From assembly GCF_048751585.1 (NCBI RefSeq), contig NZ_JAZHOB010000009.1, positions 186,001 through 250,000 of the forward strand: 64,000 nucleotides of DNA, written 5' to 3'. Below the pieces are notes generated by a model. That model was not told the origin of the DNA. It saw nothing but the letters and a program-made list of their open reading frames with translations, and made no database searches. The position numbers were made by a program, and so were the translations under genes. Shown one piece after another: positions 33,763 through 43,365 of this stretch. Numbering within the stretch: the first letter of the stretch is position 1; each line of letters opens with the position of its first letter. This DNA is from G025836975 sp048751585. Its GTDB lineage: Bacteria; Pseudomonadota; Gammaproteobacteria; Burkholderiales; Burkholderiaceae_B.

Positions 33763-35235
33763 GTGAACACCCTGGGCAAACAAGTCGGTCACGGCATCGC
33801 CTGGAACCTGGCCAATATGGTGGTCAGCCGCGGCGCCTCGGTGGTGTTCACGCTGTTCCTGGCGCGCTTCCTCACGCCCGACGCCTTCGGCCTGATGGCC
33901 ATGATCGCCATCTGCTATGCCCTGGCCGATGTCTTGATGGTTTCGGGCTTCGGCCAAGCCATCATTCGGCAAAAGCAGCTGGAAGATATCGATCTATCGA
34001 CGGCGTTTGTCACCAATCTCGCCTTCAGCGTGCTGATCTATTTAGCGCTTTACCTGTCGGCGCCCTGGGTCGCCCATTTTTATGAACAAGCGGAACTGAT
34101 CTTATTGATTCGCGTCATTGGGCTCGTACTGTTCATCAATGCATTCAAGGTGGTCCAGCTGGCGCTGCTGAACCGGGCCATGGACTTCAAGTCGCTGATG
34201 CGTATTAATTCCGCCGCCACCATCATCGCAGGGACCATTGCGGTGTTCATGGCCTATGCCGGCCTGGGAGTGTGGAGCCTGGTCGCGCAATTCATGATCG
34301 CCGCCGCCGTATCCACAGCCTTGCTATGGCTAAGCGGCAATTGGCGGCCCAGCCTGGCTTTCAGCACGCGGGCCTTCCGCCGGATGTTTGGCTTCGGTTC
34401 CAAATTGACGCTGGAAAGCACCTTGAACGTGCTCTACGAAAATTCTTACGTGCTGGTCATCGGCCGTGTGTTCAGCGCCGAGGCGACAGGCCTGTATTAC
34501 TTTGCCAAACGCATACGCGACCTGATCGTGGATCAGTTGAACAGTGCGGTCCAGCAAGCCACGTATCCGGCCATGGCGCAGCTTCAGGACGACCTGGACG
34601 GCCTGCGCCGGATGTACCGCATCGTGCTGCAGCTATTGTTCTACATCATGGCGCCAGCCTTGCTGCTGATCGCCATCCTGGCCGGCCCCCTGTTCGCGAT
34701 TGCCTTCGATACCCGTTGGGCGGCGGCCGTGCCCTATCTGCAACTGTTGTGCATCGCCGGCATGCTGCTGCCCATCCATACGGTCAACTTCAACATGCTC
34801 AAAGTGCTGGGCAGGACCGATCTGGTGCTGTACACGGGCATGGCGAAAAAAGCCATACACCTGGCGCTTCTGGCGGCTTCGATTCCCTTTGGGCTTATCG
34901 GCATCGTGACGGGCCAGATCTTGGCCGTCGCACTGTCCAGCCTTTACTACATGTACTGCTCCGCCACCCAGATAGGCTACACCTGGCGCGCACAATTGCT
35001 GGATATGTTCGAGCCCATCGCGGTGGCCGCCATCTGCGCGGGCGCCACCGCCTGGCTGATGCATGCCGCCGCCTTGAGTTCCGGCTGGCATGCGCTGGCG
35101 GGCGGCCTTTGCTTTGCCATCCTCTATCTACTGCTCAGCCATCTTTCCGGCGTCGCAGGCTATGTGTTCCTGAAGGAAAAGCTGCAGGCTTGGCTTCAGC
35201 GCAACACAAGCAAAATTCAAGAGACCGAAACATGA
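33763..35235 (+). CDS. wzx: Polysaccharide flippase Wzx (MOP superfamily)
   Basis: A 490-residue integral membrane protein with about 12-14 hydrophobic segments, of the WzxC-like branch of the MOP flippases; RGASVVFTLFLARFLTPDAFGLMAM and the central FGSKLTLESTLNVLYENSYVLVIGR are typical. It should turn the lipid-linked repeat unit to the periplasmic side. It begins with GTG 3 bp after the wzc stop, so translation is probably coupled. Confidence 0.92.
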   Translation: MNTLGKQVGHGIAWNLANMVVSRGASVVFTLFLARFLTPDAFGLMAMIAICYALADVLMVSGFGQAIIRQKQLEDIDLSTAFVTNLAFSVLIYLALYLSAPWVAHFYEQAELILLIRVIGLVLFINAFKVVQLALLNRAMDFKSLMRINSAATIIAGTIAVFMAYAGLGVWSLVAQFMIAAAVSTALLWLSGNWRPSLAFSTRAFRRMFGFGSKLTLESTLNVLYENSYVLVIGRVFSAEATGLYYFAKRIRDLIVDQLNSAVQQATYPAMAQLQDDLDGLRRMYRIVLQLLFYIMAPALLLIAILAGPLFAIAFDTRWAAAVPYLQLLCIAGMLLPIHTVNFNMLKVLGRTDLVLYTGMAKKAIHLALLAASIPFGLIGIVTGQILAVALSSLYYMYCSATQIGYTWRAQLLDMFEPIAVAAICAGATAWLMHAAALSSGWHALAGGLCFAILYLLLSHLSGVAGYVFLKEKLQAWLQRNTSKIQETET

Positions 35236-35269
35236 GCCGTTTTCCAAACATGCCGCAGTGGACGACACC

Positions 35270-36469
35270 ATGAAGCAGACCCTGTTCATCGGCGAATATG
35301 CATCCAGGAATGTCGGCGACGGCATCATCAAACTGGCCATTGAAAAGCTGTGTGCCGAACATGGCGTTGCGGCAACGTTTCGCGACTTCTACGGGGGCAC
35401 GCCGGCTCCAGCGGCGGCCTCATCCGATACCGCCGCTGCGCAAGCCGCCGGCACAGCGCCCCGTACGCCCTCCTGGCCGCAACGCATATGGCGCGCCTTA
35501 CTGCGCATCGCCTTGGTCAACTACGCCATCGCGCTGCTGTTCCACGCCACCCGCTATCGCCGCATTGCGACTGGCTATCAGGTGTCGCACTACCAACAAG
35601 TGGTAATCGGTGGAGGCAATCTGCTGATGGACAATTATCTGAATTTCCCCTTGCTCATTTTGCGCATCGTGCAACAGTGCGAGCGCCATGGCGTACCGGT
35701 CAAGCTGTTTTCGGTCGGCGCAGGAAAACGCTACAGCTGGCTGGGCCGAAAAATAACCGCGCGCATCCTGCGGTCCGAGGCCGTGGCCTGCGTGATCTGC
35801 CGCGATGGCAACACCTACGACCTGATCAAAGCCATCGGCGGAGAGGCGGTTCATCACAAGATCCGTTGCAGCGCTGATACGGGCCTGTATCTGACCCGCA
35901 ACGACACCTTGGCAATGCAAACCAACACAGTAGGCCTGGGCGTCATCGCGCCCTCGGCCCTACAAGCCGTGGCACCCGAGCATTCCATGGCCGACCCGCA
36001 ATACGCACTGCAATGGTGGGACGCCCTGATCGGTGCGTTGGCTGAGAAAGTCGGCGCCGACCACATCGAACTGATCTCCAACGGCTCGGGCGTCGACAAC
36101 GACTTTGCATACACAGTCTGGCGCACGCTGTCGCCCAAGTACCCAGGCTTGTCGGTCTGCACATCCATCGCATCGCCCGCTGATCTGCTGCAGCGCATCG
36201 GCAACTACAAGGCGCTGGCGGCCTATCGCATGCATGCCGCGGTCACCGCAATGGCGCTGGACGTGCCCGTGATCGGATTCGAGTGGGATCCCAAGGTCTT
36301 GCAACTATTCACTTACTGCGGCAAGAGCGAGGCCTGCATTCCCCTTGCCGAGTTCACACAACATCCGGTGCACGACATCATCGCCACCCTGCTGCGCCAA
36401 ACCCCGGCGCAGCTATCGGCGGTACGCCAAACACTGGATCGGGACTTCCGCCATGCAATCCATGCTTGA
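35270..36469 (+). CDS. Polysaccharide pyruvyltransferase-family protein
   Basis: A 399-residue protein of the polysaccharide pyruvyltransferase family (WcaK/AmsJ/CsaB-like), which adds ketal-linked pyruvate from phosphoenolpyruvate to a sugar. The start LFIGEYASRNVGDGIIKLAIEKL, the central VVIGGGNLLMDNY and LFSVGAGKRYSWLG, and the C-terminal AYRMHAAVTAMALDVPVIGFEWDPKV fit the family. The ATG at 35270 is chosen over a GTG four codons earlier. The operon context suggests that the repeat unit carries a charged pyruvate group. Confidence 0.82.
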   Translation: MKQTLFIGEYASRNVGDGIIKLAIEKLCAEHGVAATFRDFYGGTPAPAAASSDTAAAQAAGTAPRTPSWPQRIWRALLRIALVNYAIALLFHATRYRRIATGYQVSHYQQVVIGGGNLLMDNYLNFPLLILRIVQQCERHGVPVKLFSVGAGKRYSWLGRKITARILRSEAVACVICRDGNTYDLIKAIGGEAVHHKIRCSADTGLYLTRNDTLAMQTNTVGLGVIAPSALQAVAPEHSMADPQYALQWWDALIGALAEKVGADHIELISNGSGVDNDFAYTVWRTLSPKYPGLSVCTSIASPADLLQRIGNYKALAAYRMHAAVTAMALDVPVIGFEWDPKVLQLFTYCGKSEACIPLAEFTQHPVHDIIATLLRQTPAQLSAVRQTLDRDFRHAIHA

Positions 36470-37637
36470 TTCCGCCGCCTCTGCGCATAACCCGCCGGCC
36501 GCCGCGGCCGAACGCACAACGAGCGGCCGTGTGGCGCTGTTCATTCCTTCGCTGCATGGCGGCGGCGCGGAACGCGTCATGGTCTCGCTGGCCAATGGCC
36601 TGGCCGCCAAGGGGCTGGACGTGGATCTGGTGCTTGCCCGCAAGGCCGGCATCTACCTGGCCGATGTCTCGCCCGCCGTACGCATTGTGAATCTGCATGC
36701 GCCCCGTACGCGCCAGACCCTACGGCCCCTGGCACGCTACCTGCGCCAGGAATGCCCTGCCACCCTTGTGTCGGCCATGAACTACGTCAACGTCATCGCC
36801 AGCTGGGCCTGCCGAATCGCCAAGGTGCCGACCCGCCTGGTCTTGACTGAACACGCCAACCTGAGCCAGTTGCTGTCGGACTCGAACCCTGGCATGGCGT
36901 GGTGCCTGCCCTGGCTGATGCGGCCCGCATATGCGCGCGCCGATGCCATTATTGCCGTCTCCGACGGCGTCGCCCAGGACTTGGCCCGCAGGCTGGGCTG
37001 CGCGCCCGAACGCATCCATACGCGCCACAACCCTATCGACACCGCGGCCCTGGCTACCAAGAGCACGGAACCGCTGGACCATCCCTGGTTCGCCCCGGGC
37101 GCGCCGCCCGTGATCGTCGCAGCGGGCCGTCTCAGTCCCGAAAAAGATTTTCCGACCCTGATCCGCGCGTTCGACCTGCTGCGCGCGCAGCGTCCCCTTC
37201 GACTGGCCATACTGGGGGAAGGCGGACAACGCCCGGCGCTGGAAGCCCAGATCAACGAATTGCATTGCAAAGACGACATCCTGCTGGCGGGCTTTCAAAC
37301 CAATCCCTATGCCTGGATGGGCCGGGCCGGCGTCTTCGTGCTGAGTTCCCGCTGGGAAGGGTTTGGCAATGTGCTCGTCGAAGCCATGGCCTGCGGCGCG
37401 CCCGTCGTCAGCACCGCCTGCCCCAGCGGTCCGGAGGAAATCCTGGGTAAAGGCCGCTGGGGCAGGCTCGTGCCCGTGGGCGACCCCGGCGCGCTGGCGC
37501 AGGCCATAGACCAGACCCTGGAAGACCCGCACCCGCCCGATGTCCGGCTGCGCGCGCAAGACTTCAACGTCGATCGGGTGGTCGAAACCTATTTACCGCT
37601 ATTGCTTCCTCGCGCCACGGCGCCACTATCCCTATGA
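36453..37637 (+). CDS. GT4-family glycosyltransferase
   Basis: A glycosyltransferase of about 394 residues with the GT-B fold: N-terminal IPSLHGGGAERVMVSLANGL, and the C-terminal donor-binding part VAAGRLSPEKDFPTLIRAF and SSRWEGFGNVLVEAMACGAPVVST with the EX7E motif. It overlaps the pyruvyltransferase gene by 17 bp. ATG codons at 36453 and 36462 are both possible starts. It adds one sugar of the repeat unit; donor and acceptor are unknown. Confidence 0.9.
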   Translation: MQSMLDSAASAHNPPAAAAERTTSGRVALFIPSLHGGGAERVMVSLANGLAAKGLDVDLVLARKAGIYLADVSPAVRIVNLHAPRTRQTLRPLARYLRQECPATLVSAMNYVNVIASWACRIAKVPTRLVLTEHANLSQLLSDSNPGMAWCLPWLMRPAYARADAIIAVSDGVAQDLARRLGCAPERIHTRHNPIDTAALATKSTEPLDHPWFAPGAPPVIVAAGRLSPEKDFPTLIRAFDLLRAQRPLRLAILGEGGQRPALEAQINELHCKDDILLAGFQTNPYAWMGRAGVFVLSSRWEGFGNVLVEAMACGAPVVSTACPSGPEEILGKGRWGRLVPVGDPGALAQAIDQTLEDPHPPDVRLRAQDFNVDRVVETYLPLLLPRATAPLSL

Positions 37638-37656
37638 CACGCAGCCAAGGAATACC

Positions 37657-39618
37657 ATGTGCGGCCTGACCGGCTTCCATACGCTGGACGCCAGCGCACC
37701 CCTGCATAGCACCGCCCGCCACATGGCGGACGCGCTTACGCACCGCGGACCGGACGACGAGGGCGTCTGGGCCGATGAATCCTGCGGCCTGGCACTGGCA
37801 CACCGCCGGCTTTCCGTGCTGGAGCTGTCCGCGGCCGGGCACCAGCCCATGCTGTCGTCCGATCAGCGCCATGTCATTGTCTTCAACGGCGAAATCTACA
37901 ACCACCTGAATCTGCGCCGACAACTGGAGGCGGAGGGCGGCGCCCCCCACTGGCGCGGCCATTCCGACACGGAAACACTGCTGGCCTGCGCCAGCGCCTG
38001 GGGCCTGCGGAAAACGCTGACGGCGGCCACCGGCATGTTTGCCTTCGCCCTGTGGGATCGCCAGACCAGACAGCTTTTCCTGGCGCGCGACCGGCTCGGC
38101 GAAAAGCCCTTGTATTGGGGCTGGCAGAACGGCGTACTGCTGTTCGGCTCCGAGCTGAAGGCGCTGCGCCGCCACCCCGCTTTCCAGGCTGACGTGGATC
38201 GGCAGGCACTGGCCGCCTTCATGCGACATGGCTACATCAGCGCGCCTCATAGCATCTACCAAGGCGTGCACAAGCTGCCCCCCGGCCACTTGCTTGCGCT
38301 GAACCTGGCAGATTCGGCTCAAGCCCGGGCGGCACAACCCATGGCCTACTGGACGGTCGCGGAAACCGTTGCCTCCGGCCTGCGCCATCCGATTGAAGGA
38401 ACACCCAAGGACGCGGTGAATGCGCTGGAGCAGCAGTTGTCGCTTAGCGTGCGCAGCCAGATGCTGTCCGATGTGCCTCTGGGCGCCTTCCTTAGCGGCG
38501 GCATCGACAGCAGCGCCATCGTGGCGCTGATGCAAGCGCACAGCATGCAGCCGGTACGCACATTCACTATCGGCTTCGACGATGTCCGCTACAACGAGGC
38601 GCCGCATGCGGCGGCCATCGCCCAGCACCTGGGAACCGAGCATACCGAAATGGTCGTACAGCCCAGCGACGCGCTGGACCTGATCCCGGCGCTGCCCCAT
38701 ATTTACGACGAACCCTTCGCCGACAGTTCGCAGATTCCCACACTGCTCGTCAGCAAGCTGACCCGGGCACATGTAACCGTGGCGCTGAGCGGCGATGGCG
38801 GCGACGAGCTTTTCGGGGGTTACAACACATTTCGCTTTGCGCCCCGTTTGTGGCGCCGCATACAAAGCGTACCCAAACCGCTGCGCGGGCTGGCGGCCTC
38901 GGTGCTGGCGGGAGTGCCTCCCGCCCGTTGGGACGCCATGCTTGAGGGCCTGCGCCGCGCATCGTCGGGACGCCTGGCACGCAACATCAATGCCGACAAG
39001 CTGCACAAGCTTTCGACCTTGCTCTCGTCGCCCGATCAGCGCGATTTCTTTCGCCAGCTCAGCAGCCACTGGGCCGATCCCGGCGCACTGGTGCGCGATG
39101 CGTCCGAAGCTCCCACGCCGCTGACGGAACCCGGCGCGCTGCCCCAGACAGACTGCTTCGAACACGACATGATGGCCGCCAATACCACCATGTACATGCC
39201 CGACGACATCCTGGTCAAGGTGGACCGGGCCGCCATGGCGCATAGCCTGGAAGTACGCGTTCCCATGCTGGATCACCGAGTCGTGGAGCTGGCCTGGCGC
39301 ATGCCGCTGGCCTGGAAGATCAGGGCCGGCGAAGGCAAGTGGCCTCTACGCCAACTGCTGTACCGGCACGTCCCCCAAGCGCTGATGGATAGGCCCAAGA
39401 AAGGTTTTTCCGTGCCCCTGGGCGACTGGCTGCGCGGCCCCCTGCGCGAATGGGCCCATGCGCTGCTCGACCCGGCGCGATTGGCCCGCGAAGGCTACTT
39501 GAATGCCGATCCCATCCAGCATGCCTGGCAGCAGCACCAGGTCGGACATCAAGACCATTCACAACGCCTGTGGTGCGTGCTTTCCTTCCAGGCCTGGCTA
39601 CAGGCGCAACAAACATGA
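37657..39618 (+). CDS. asnB: Asparagine synthase-like amidotransferase
   Basis: A 653-residue class II glutamine amidotransferase/asparagine synthase. Cys2 (MCGLTGF) is the glutaminase nucleophile once Met is removed, and the synthase domain has the pyrophosphate loop LSGGIDSSAI near residue 280. AsnB-like proteins inside polysaccharide loci (such as WbpS of Pseudomonas) are thought to turn a uronic acid into its amide, a more likely role here than asparagine supply. The start at 37657 is 19 bp after the glycosyltransferase stop; the stop overlaps the next ATG. Confidence 0.9.
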   Translation: MCGLTGFHTLDASAPLHSTARHMADALTHRGPDDEGVWADESCGLALAHRRLSVLELSAAGHQPMLSSDQRHVIVFNGEIYNHLNLRRQLEAEGGAPHWRGHSDTETLLACASAWGLRKTLTAATGMFAFALWDRQTRQLFLARDRLGEKPLYWGWQNGVLLFGSELKALRRHPAFQADVDRQALAAFMRHGYISAPHSIYQGVHKLPPGHLLALNLADSAQARAAQPMAYWTVAETVASGLRHPIEGTPKDAVNALEQQLSLSVRSQMLSDVPLGAFLSGGIDSSAIVALMQAHSMQPVRTFTIGFDDVRYNEAPHAAAIAQHLGTEHTEMVVQPSDALDLIPALPHIYDEPFADSSQIPTLLVSKLTRAHVTVALSGDGGDELFGGYNTFRFAPRLWRRIQSVPKPLRGLAASVLAGVPPARWDAMLEGLRRASSGRLARNINADKLHKLSTLLSSPDQRDFFRQLSSHWADPGALVRDASEAPTPLTEPGALPQTDCFEHDMMAANTTMYMPDDILVKVDRAAMAHSLEVRVPMLDHRVVELAWRMPLAWKIRAGEGKWPLRQLLYRHVPQALMDRPKKGFSVPLGDWLRGPLREWAHALLDPARLAREGYLNADPIQHAWQQHQVGHQDHSQRLWCVLSFQAWLQAQQT

Positions 39619-40763
39619 CAACACCCATTCACATTACCCATGTCATCGTCGGCCTGGACGTAGGCGGAGCCGAACGGTTTCTGCTTCGCCTGATTGACGC
39701 TCACCGCGGCAATCCGCAGTATGCGCACCGGGTGATTTCGCTGACGGGCAAAGGGACACTGGGCCCCCAACTGGAAGCGCAAGGCATAGCCGTCACCGCC
39801 TTGGGAATGCAGTCGTTGCGGGATACGCCGCGCACCTATATACGCTTGAAGCGCGCGCTGCAGGCCCATCGGCCGGACGTGCTGCAATGCTGGATGTACT
39901 ACGCAGACCTGCTCGGCGGCCTGGCCGGCCGGCGGCTGGGCATCAAGCGCATCCTGTGGGGCATCCGGAATTCCCACTTCGAGTCGGGCGGTACGCGGCT
40001 GAAGCGGGCCGTGCGCCGCAGCTGCGCCATCGCATCCCGCCACCTGCCCTGGCGCATCGTCTGCGTGGCCGATTCGGCACTGGAAGTCCATGCCCGGGCC
40101 GGCTATGACCGCAGCCGCATGGAAGTCATCCACAACGGCTACGATCCGGAAACCTTCACTTACTCGGACACCGGACGCCACAGGCTGCGGCGCGAACTGG
40201 GCATCCCTCCCGACAGCCTGGTCATCGGTTCCCTTGGAAGGTACAGCGCGGCCAAGGACCATCACAGCTTTGTGCAGGCGGCCGACGCCGCCATGCGCCA
40301 GCGCCGCGGCTTGTATTTCATGCTGGTGGGGCGCGACCTGACCCGCGAGAACCAGGCGCTGGCCCGCCAGATCGCCGCCACCCCGCATCCGGAGCGATTC
40401 TTGCTGCTGGGGCAACGCAGCGACGTGATCGACTGCCTTAGCGCCATGGACGTATTCTGCCTGCACTCGCGCACCGAAGGCTTTCCCAACGCACTGGGCG
40501 AAGCCATGTGCGCCGCACGGCCTTGCATCACCACCGACGTCGGCGATGCCCGCCAACTGCTTGGGCAGGGCGGCCGTGTCGTTCCCGCAGGCGATGTGCC
40601 GGCCCTGACGCAAGCCATGATCCACATGGCCGATTTGGATGCTACCCAATTGCAAGCCATGGGTGCCCGCGCGCGCGGACGCATCGCCGATCACTACACG
40701 ATGAATCATGCGGTCGATCGATTCGAATCCCTATACCAGACAGCCATGGCGCTGCCTTATTGA
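39615..40763 (+). CDS. GT4-family glycosyltransferase
   Basis: A 382-residue GT-B glycosyltransferase: ITHVIVGLDVGGAERFLLRLI at the start; VIHNGYDPETF and HSRTEGFPNALGEAMCAARPCITTDVGD later, with the EX7E motif. The ATG overlaps the asnB stop (ATGA), which fixes the start although the frame is open further upstream. It transfers a sugar to the growing lipid-linked oligosaccharide; specificity cannot be read from the sequence. Confidence 0.92.
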   Translation: MTTPIHITHVIVGLDVGGAERFLLRLIDAHRGNPQYAHRVISLTGKGTLGPQLEAQGIAVTALGMQSLRDTPRTYIRLKRALQAHRPDVLQCWMYYADLLGGLAGRRLGIKRILWGIRNSHFESGGTRLKRAVRRSCAIASRHLPWRIVCVADSALEVHARAGYDRSRMEVIHNGYDPETFTYSDTGRHRLRRELGIPPDSLVIGSLGRYSAAKDHHSFVQAADAAMRQRRGLYFMLVGRDLTRENQALARQIAATPHPERFLLLGQRSDVIDCLSAMDVFCLHSRTEGFPNALGEAMCAARPCITTDVGDARQLLGQGGRVVPAGDVPALTQAMIHMADLDATQLQAMGARARGRIADHYTMNHAVDRFESLYQTAMALPY

Positions 40764-40777
40764 TCCAAAGGTGAACG

Positions 40778-42154
40778 ATGTCACTGAAAGAATTGATCCT
40801 GAAATACGCTCCGGTCGCCGTACAGGATGCCGGCATCAGCGTCTACAACACGCACTTGTACCGGCAACGGCATCGGGGCGAGTACAAGGCCTATCAACGC
40901 TATTACCGCGATTTTGAACAGGCCGGAGCCGATCGGATTGCTCAGGAGGCCGCCCGGCGGCAGGCCCTGTTCCTGCAATGGGCCACAGAAAAATCGCCCT
41001 GGTATGCCCCGCATCGCGGCAAGGAACTGCATGAGTTTCCCATCCTGGAAAAAGAGCAACTGCTGGCCCATATGGATCAGATCCGCAGCATCGAAGAACG
41101 CGAGGGCATTGTCAGCCTGACCGGAGGCACCACAGGCGCGTCCATGAAGGTGATCTACCACCCGGAAGACATGCAGGAACGCTTCGCGCTGAAGGACTAC
41201 TTCCGTTCGCGCTACGGCTACAAGCTGGGCCGCAAGGTGGCGTGGTTCAGCGGCAAAAGCCTGTTGCGGCCCGTCGACCTGGCATCCGGGCGAATCTGGC
41301 GCGACGACCATATCAACAAGATCCGCTTTTTCTCGACCTTCCATATCGGACCGCAGTATTTCGACGCCTATTGGCGGGCGCTACAGGATTTCCAACCCGA
41401 CTACATCGTGGGCTTTCCATCCAGCGTGCTGGACCTGTGCGCCATGGCGCAGGAACGCGGCCTGCGCTACGACGGCAAGGTCGACACCTTTTTCCCCACT
41501 GCCGAAACCGTCTTGCCGGTACATCGGGAACTGATCCCGGCCATGCTGGGCTGCCGCGTGGTGGACCAGTACGCCGCATCCGAGGGCGCCCCCTTCATTC
41601 TGGAATGCCCCGAAGGGTCTTTGCACATCCACCCATTGACGGGCGTGTTCGAAGTGGTGGACGAGGCCATGCAGCCCGCCCGCGAAGGCGAAATTCTGGT
41701 GACCTCGTTCACCACGCGCGGCACCCCCTTGATCCGTTACCGCATCGGCGACCGCATCAGCCTGGCGCCGGACGATCACCGCTGCGCCTGCGGATCCTGC
41801 TTTCCAGTGGTCAAGCATATCGATGGACGAACCGCCGATTTCATCTGGTCGCCCGAGAACGGCAAGGTCAACCTGGGCAATATCAGCAATAGCACCAAGG
41901 ACGCCGAAGGCATCATTTGCTTCCAGATCGTCCAGGAAACGCCGGACGCCGTAGACGTGGCCTTGATGGCGAACCAGCGTTTCACGCAAGAACAGCGCGA
42001 GAACTTCCTTCATGCCTTGTCCCTTAGGCTGGGCAAATCCATGCGCATCAACCTGGATGTGGTCGACCACATTCCGCGCGAGGCCAGCGGCAAGTTCCGC
42101 ATCGTCAAGAACCGCCTGTCCCCCGCCGCCATGCGTCCCCTGGCGCAAGGCTGA
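40778..42154 (+). CDS. CapK/PaaK-like adenylate-forming enzyme
   Basis: A 458-residue member of the phenylacetate-CoA ligase-like (CapK) family. The adenylation motif VSLTGGTTGASMKVIY is at about residue 110, and YRIGDRISL and DHIPREASGKFRIVK near the end are the hinge and C-terminal lysine regions. CapK proteins occur in capsule loci and are thought to activate a carboxylic acid as its adenylate. With AsnB two genes upstream it may attach an acyl or amino-acid group to the polysaccharide (inference). Confidence 0.86.
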   Translation: MSLKELILKYAPVAVQDAGISVYNTHLYRQRHRGEYKAYQRYYRDFEQAGADRIAQEAARRQALFLQWATEKSPWYAPHRGKELHEFPILEKEQLLAHMDQIRSIEEREGIVSLTGGTTGASMKVIYHPEDMQERFALKDYFRSRYGYKLGRKVAWFSGKSLLRPVDLASGRIWRDDHINKIRFFSTFHIGPQYFDAYWRALQDFQPDYIVGFPSSVLDLCAMAQERGLRYDGKVDTFFPTAETVLPVHRELIPAMLGCRVVDQYAASEGAPFILECPEGSLHIHPLTGVFEVVDEAMQPAREGEILVTSFTTRGTPLIRYRIGDRISLAPDDHRCACGSCFPVVKHIDGRTADFIWSPENGKVNLGNISNSTKDAEGIICFQIVQETPDAVDVALMANQRFTQEQRENFLHALSLRLGKSMRINLDVVDHIPREASGKFRIVKNRLSPAAMRPLAQG

Positions 42155-42159
42155 ACAAG

Positions 42160-43365
42160 ATGGAATTGATCGGCTCCCCCCTGCAACTGGCCAGCGCCCT
42201 ACTTGTCAATGTCCTGGGCCTTTTGCTGGCCTTCAAGGCCGGCCGCATGCTGGACGTTCGCAAAGGCCGCGTCATGCTGCTGTACGCCTGGCACTCCATG
42301 TTCTGCCTGGCATATGCCATTTACGCCGTCCAGAACGGCGCCGACGCCCTGGTCTATTACATGAAGGCGCAGCAGGGCGAGTTCATGGCCCCTTTCGGCA
42401 CTGGCGCCGTCGTCAATATCGCCACACTGTTCGTCACCGGGCTCGATCTGTCATTTCTGGGCGCCTGCCTGCTGTTCAATATCTTTGGCGCGATCGGACT
42501 GATTGCCTTCGATGCCTGCCTGCAGGCTGCCACCGCCGACAAAACCAAGCTGCTGCGCCGGTTCGCTACCTTGATCGTACTGCTGCCTTCGATCAGTTTC
42601 TGGTCATCGGCCCTGGGCAAGGACGCGCTGGCCTTCATGGCCGCCGCGCTAACGCTTTACGCCACGCTGAATATGAGCCGCCGCGTCATCTTGCTGGCGA
42701 CATCCATCTTCATCATGGCCCTGGTCCGGCCGCACATTGCAGGCATCATGGTCATAGCCCTGGCCGGATCACTGGTGCTGCAACGCCGCCTGCCGCTGGG
42801 CCAGCGGTTATTCCTGGGCGCTGCCGCCCTGGCCGCCACCGCGGCCATGGTCCCCTTTGCCCTGACCTACGCCGGACTGGGCGACGCCAGCGGCGCCGAC
42901 GACATCATGAACTATGTCGAGCACCGCCAGTCCCTTAACACCCAGGGTGGCAGCAGTGTTGACATCGCATCAATGAGCCTGCCCCTGCAATTGTTCAGCT
43001 ATCTGTTCCGGCCCATGCCTTATGAAGCCGGCAGTATTTTCGGCCTGGCGGCTTCAATCGACAACGTAGTCCTGGTTTTCCTGGCGGTGGCGGGCGGCGC
43101 CCAGATCATCAGGCACCGGCGGCACAAGCTGGTGGGCAATCGGGCCTTCATGTGGTTTTACTGCCTGCTGACCTGGCTGATTCTGGCCATTACCACCGCC
43201 AATCTGGGCATCGCGGTTCGGCAAAAATGGATGTTCGCGCCCATCCTGATCTACCTGTTCATCTCGTTGCTGGGCCGCAGGCGCCAGCCCAATCCGCATC
43301 GCAGCCTTCGAACCCGCCCGTCCCTGTCACAACCCGCGTCCGCCTCCGGCATGGTGAAGTCATGA
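42160..43365 (+). CDS. Membrane protein, probable Wzy polysaccharide polymerase
   Basis: A 401-residue integral membrane protein with about ten hydrophobic segments and a large loop around residues 240-285. The middle block LIVLLPSISFWSSALGKDALAF resembles EpsG/Wzy-type polymerases. It is the only polytopic protein left unassigned in an operon that has Wza, Wzc and Wzx, so it is the best candidate for the polymerase that joins repeat units. Sequence identity among Wzy proteins is always low, so this rests on topology and context. The stop overlaps the next start (ATGA). Confidence 0.7.
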   Translation: MELIGSPLQLASALLVNVLGLLLAFKAGRMLDVRKGRVMLLYAWHSMFCLAYAIYAVQNGADALVYYMKAQQGEFMAPFGTGAVVNIATLFVTGLDLSFLGACLLFNIFGAIGLIAFDACLQAATADKTKLLRRFATLIVLLPSISFWSSALGKDALAFMAAALTLYATLNMSRRVILLATSIFIMALVRPHIAGIMVIALAGSLVLQRRLPLGQRLFLGAAALAATAAMVPFALTYAGLGDASGADDIMNYVEHRQSLNTQGGSSVDIASMSLPLQLFSYLFRPMPYEAGSIFGLAASIDNVVLVFLAVAGGAQIIRHRRHKLVGNRAFMWFYCLLTWLILAITTANLGIAVRQKWMFAPILIYLFISLLGRRRQPNPHRSLRTRPSLSQPASASGMVKS

